NCBI GenBank assembly: GCA_002399405.1
Contig: DHDP01000018.1
Span: 63,339-127,338 of the forward strand
Length of the DNA: 64,000 nucleotides
Origin: Treponema sp. UBA4873
Lineage (GTDB): Bacteria; Spirochaetota; Spirochaetia; Treponematales; Treponemataceae
Direction: 5' to 3'
The notes under the pieces: generated by a model
The model's database searches: none
Told to the model about the DNA's origin: nothing
Seen by the model: the letters and a program-made list of their open reading frames with translations, nothing else
In this document: positions 61,477 to 64,000 of the stretch, piece after piece
Layout of the letters: every line of letters starts with the position of its first letter
Position numbering within the stretch: the stretch's first letter is position 1
Made by a program: the position numbers and the translations under genes

Positions 61477-62259
61477 ATGGCTCAAATACATTGCAATTTC
61501 TTTTCCTACTCTCTTGGATACGGCGTCGACATTCTGATAGTGCTCCCGAGTTTCAGCCCGTGCGACATGAGGAAAGGAACGCCGACTCATAAGATTCCGT
61601 ACAAATATCCTGTTTTGTACTTACTGCACGGACACGGAAACGATTATATGAGCTGGAGCAGATTTACCTCTATGGAACGCTATGTAGAGGAACGGCGGAT
61701 AGCGGTGGTCACCTGTTCCGTGGGGAATAAAGGGTATATGAACGCGGATGCGTACGGAGAAAATTATTATGACTTCGTTGCCCGGGAACTGCCCGAATTT
61801 ATTATTGCCAATTTTCCTGTCTCTGCACGGACAGAAGACACGTACGTGGCGGGACTTTCCATGGGAGGGTACGGAACGCTTGCACACGGATTTGGACATC
61901 CTGAGTCCTACTGCGCGATAGGAGCTTTCTCGCCGGCTACCGAGTGGAAGAGCGATACGGAGCTGAGGCTCGGGCACGGTTTTCCGAAAATGATGGATTT
62001 GTATGCACAGCTGGAAATCAATCTGGAACAGAAAAAGAAATTTCCTGCGATTTTCCTGTGCGTGGGGAAACAGGATTTTCTCTACGAATCCGTCGTACGG
62101 TTCCACCGCTATCTGGAAAAAAAAGAAATAGTCCACAGATTCGACGAAGTGGGCGGATACGAACACGAATGGGCGTTTTGGGATTTTGAACTTCCGCAAT
62201 TTCTTGACTGGCTGCCGAGAACGGATCAGTACGCAAACTATCCGACGCATAAAATGTAA
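61477..62259 (+). CDS. Putative esterase (esterase D/PF00756 type)
   Basis: 260-residue cytoplasmic serine hydrolase without signal peptide. The oxyanion segment is VLYLLHGHGNDYMSW, nucleophile Ser128 is in VAGLSMGGYGTLA, with a later Asp in CVGKQDFLYES and His in GGYEHEWAFWD. It resembles tributyrin esterase EstA and acetyl-xylo-oligosaccharide esterases. AGAGGAG precedes the start. It lies between the permeases and GH13, so it may deacylate the imported sugar. Confidence 0.88.
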   Translation: MAQIHCNFFSYSLGYGVDILIVLPSFSPCDMRKGTPTHKIPYKYPVLYLLHGHGNDYMSWSRFTSMERYVEERRIAVVTCSVGNKGYMNADAYGENYYDFVARELPEFIIANFPVSARTEDTYVAGLSMGGYGTLAHGFGHPESYCAIGAFSPATEWKSDTELRLGHGFPKMMDLYAQLEINLEQKKKFPAIFLCVGKQDFLYESVVRFHRYLEKKEIVHRFDEVGGYEHEWAFWDFELPQFLDWLPRTDQYANYPTHKM

Positions 62260-62280
62260 TTAAAAAGAGGTATTATTATT

Positions 62281-63846
62281 ATGACAGACTGGTTAAAAAA
62301 AGCAATTTTTTACGAAATATATCCGCAGAGTTTCTACGACAGCAACGGAGACGGTATCGGCGACATTCCCGGCATCAGTGAAAAACTTGCATATATCAGA
62401 GAGCTCGGCTGCAACGCAGTCTGGATTAATCCCTGTTTTGAATCGCCGTTTGCCGATGCAGGGTACGATATTACGAATTATTATCAGGTTGCTCCGCGGT
62501 ACGGGACGAACGAAGATTTACGAAAACTGTTCCGGAAGGTGCATGAAATGAATATGCATGTGCTGCTCGATCTGGTGCCGGGACATACATCCGTCCGTCA
62601 TCCGTGGTTTCTTGAATCTATGAAGGCGGAGAAGAATATGTACACTGACCGCTATGTATGGACTGATTCCTGTATGAAACAGATGGAAACAGTCAGAGGC
62701 ATCGCCGGTACACTGCGGGGAATTTCACAGCGGGACGGAACCTGCGGAGTCAACTGTTTTTCTACGCAGCCTGCGTTGAATTACGGGTTCGCCCGTGTTG
62801 ATGATCCTTCATGGCAGCAGCCCGTTGACGCACCCGGTCCGCAGGCGACTAAAGCCGAACTGAAGCGCATCATGAAATTCTGGCTGAACATGGGATGCGA
62901 CGGATTCCGCGTCGACATGGCCGGCTCTCTTGTAAAAAACGAAGACGATGGTAAAACAGAGACCGTAAAAATCTGGCAGGAAATCAGGCACGAGATGGAT
63001 GCGGAATTCCCGGAAGCAGTTTTAGTGTCCGAATGGGGAAAACCTGAAGTCGCTGTCAGAGCAGGGTTCCACATGGATTTTTTCCTGCATTTCGGCACAA
63101 CACATTACATGGACCTTTTCAGAAACGGGGAACGGTTTTTCAGCGCTGACGGAAACGGAAACGCCGCGGATTTTATTGCGACATACGAACAGAATGCGGA
63201 CGCAATCGGCACGGACGGTCTGATGTGCCTGCCGTCGGGAAATCACGACATGATCCGGCTCGCCCGTACGCTTGATACCGTGCAAATGAAGCTTGCATTT
63301 GCGTTCATCTATTCGTTTCCGGGCGCTCCGTTTTTGTACTACGGCGACGAAATCGGCATGCGGTATGTTGAAGGACTTACTTCTGTGGAAGGCGGTTACG
63401 AACGGACAGGGAGCAGGTCTCCGATGCAGTGGGATAAAAGCACGAACGCCGGTTTCTCCAGTGCGCCGCCTGATAAACTCTATATAGCGCTCGATCCTGA
63501 TTCCTCCAGACCTGATGCTGCAACGCAGATGGAACAACACGATTCGCTTTATACTACCGTGAAGACACTGATTGCCGTCAGACAAAAACATTCCGCGCTT
63601 CAGAACTGTGCCGGAATCCGTTTTCTGTTTGCGGAGAAAAAATCATGTCCGCTCGTATATGAGCGGTACGATGAGAACGAAAAAATACTTGTTATCCTGA
63701 ATCCGTCCGGTAAAGTTCAATCGTGCCCCATCCCGGAATCGATTGCAGGAGAAATTATTTACAGGTACGGCGAAAAGCCCGTTGTGGAAAACAACCGCGT
63801 ACTGACGGCACCGTGCAGCGCCTGCTTTATCCGGCGGATATGCTGA
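62281..63846 (+). CDS. GH13 alpha-glucosidase/amylase-type enzyme
   Basis: 521-residue cytoplasmic enzyme. It begins with IFYEIYPQSFYDSNGDGIGDIPG and carries the GH13 regions: LDLVPGHTS, DGFRVDMAGSL with nucleophile Asp212, VSEWGKPE with acid Glu251, and SGNHDMIR with Asp323. A C-terminal beta domain completes it. It resembles oligo-alpha-glucosidases rather than secreted amylases; specificity is uncertain. It ends the operon, so the import system probably carries alpha-linked oligosaccharides. Confidence 0.92.
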   Translation: MTDWLKKAIFYEIYPQSFYDSNGDGIGDIPGISEKLAYIRELGCNAVWINPCFESPFADAGYDITNYYQVAPRYGTNEDLRKLFRKVHEMNMHVLLDLVPGHTSVRHPWFLESMKAEKNMYTDRYVWTDSCMKQMETVRGIAGTLRGISQRDGTCGVNCFSTQPALNYGFARVDDPSWQQPVDAPGPQATKAELKRIMKFWLNMGCDGFRVDMAGSLVKNEDDGKTETVKIWQEIRHEMDAEFPEAVLVSEWGKPEVAVRAGFHMDFFLHFGTTHYMDLFRNGERFFSADGNGNAADFIATYEQNADAIGTDGLMCLPSGNHDMIRLARTLDTVQMKLAFAFIYSFPGAPFLYYGDEIGMRYVEGLTSVEGGYERTGSRSPMQWDKSTNAGFSSAPPDKLYIALDPDSSRPDAATQMEQHDSLYTTVKTLIAVRQKHSALQNCAGIRFLFAEKKSCPLVYERYDENEKILVILNPSGKVQSCPIPESIAGEIIYRYGEKPVVENNRVLTAPCSACFIRRIC

Positions 63847-64000
63847 CGAAGCAGGGGGCAGTCAGAATTTTATTATCCTGGAATTATTAACACCCTGTAT
63901 CCGGATGATGTGCACGGTATATTTCCTGCCGGACGGTCTGTCTGTATGGGGCTACTGTTGAAGCGGTTCAAAAACCGGTAATTCTTCTTCAATATCCAGA
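63847..64000. other. Right edge, no complete gene
   Basis: After the GH13 stop no full gene is visible. On the minus strand a frame entering from the window edge reads LDIEEELPVFEPLQQ and stops at 63952-63954. It could be the C-terminus of a gene beyond the window, but that is a weak call. Confidence 0.3.

Noticed and set aside
1..64000. CRISPR arrays, tRNA or rRNA genes, insertion sequences
   Set aside because: No regularly spaced repeats, no cloverleaf-like segment or CCA-ended gene, and no transposase motif were seen on either strand.
63952..64000. C-terminal piece of a minus-strand gene at the window edge
   Set aside because: Only about 15 codons are visible, too few to support a gene call.

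Overview
The window looks like part of the chromosome of a plant-polysaccharide-degrading gut spirochete, most likely Treponema-like. This is an inference from content, not from a marker gene. It has a methyl-accepting chemotaxis protein, an outer-membrane barrel protein, a cofactor-independent phosphoglycerate mutase, and many carbohydrate ABC importers with no ATPase gene of their own, controlled by YesM/YesN-type two-component pairs and LacI-type repressors. No tRNA, rRNA, CRISPR array, transposase, integrase or phage gene was seen.

Layout. 0-2.5 kb: the end of a ribose-type sugar permease operon with a fucose-isomerase-like protein. 2.7-8.1 kb: housekeeping and motility genes (gpmI, a SotB-like exporter, a chemotaxis receptor) and an unannotated 55-residue Gly/Lys/Asn-rich protein. 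8.2-21.8 kb: a set equivalent to Bacillus yesLMNOPQ (two binding proteins, histidine kinase, two permeases, a DUF624 protein, an AraC-type response regulator), with a GH5 glycanase and a barrel porin. 22.1-23.2 kb: a decayed GH31 fragment and an SGNH hydrolase. 23.3-36.2 kb: nine tightly packed genes. They are an anchored carbohydrate-module/solute-binding fusion, two permeases, a beta-propeller/TPR protein, a YIP1-like membrane protein, an anchored DUF5696-like protein, two more permeases and a second binding protein. This is the best candidate for an undescribed system. 36.2-44.0 kb: a xylan set (GH30 lipoprotein, GH115, GH95, an alpha/beta hydrolase) with two GH43 remnants. 44.0-45.5 kb: a PrsW-like protease and a nitroreductase. 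45.5-51.5 kb: a LacI/ABC/GH1 operon bracketed by a perfect 54-bp direct repeat made from the nitroreductase 3' end. 51.5-63.8 kb: a kinase/regulator/ABC operon on the minus strand, diverging from an ABC/esterase/GH13 operon on the plus strand that has a 26-bp perfect palindrome in its promoter.

Working model. Secreted or lipid-anchored enzymes (GH5, GH30) cut the polymer outside the cytoplasmic membrane, and the binding proteins pass large oligosaccharides to the permease pairs. Enzymes without signal peptides (GH115, GH95, GH1, GH13, esterases) finish degradation inside the cell. All six carbohydrate permease pairs lack a local ATPase, so a shared MsmX-type ATPase elsewhere is expected. The three broken glycoside hydrolase genes suggest the xylan/xyloglucan repertoire is being trimmed or reshuffled.
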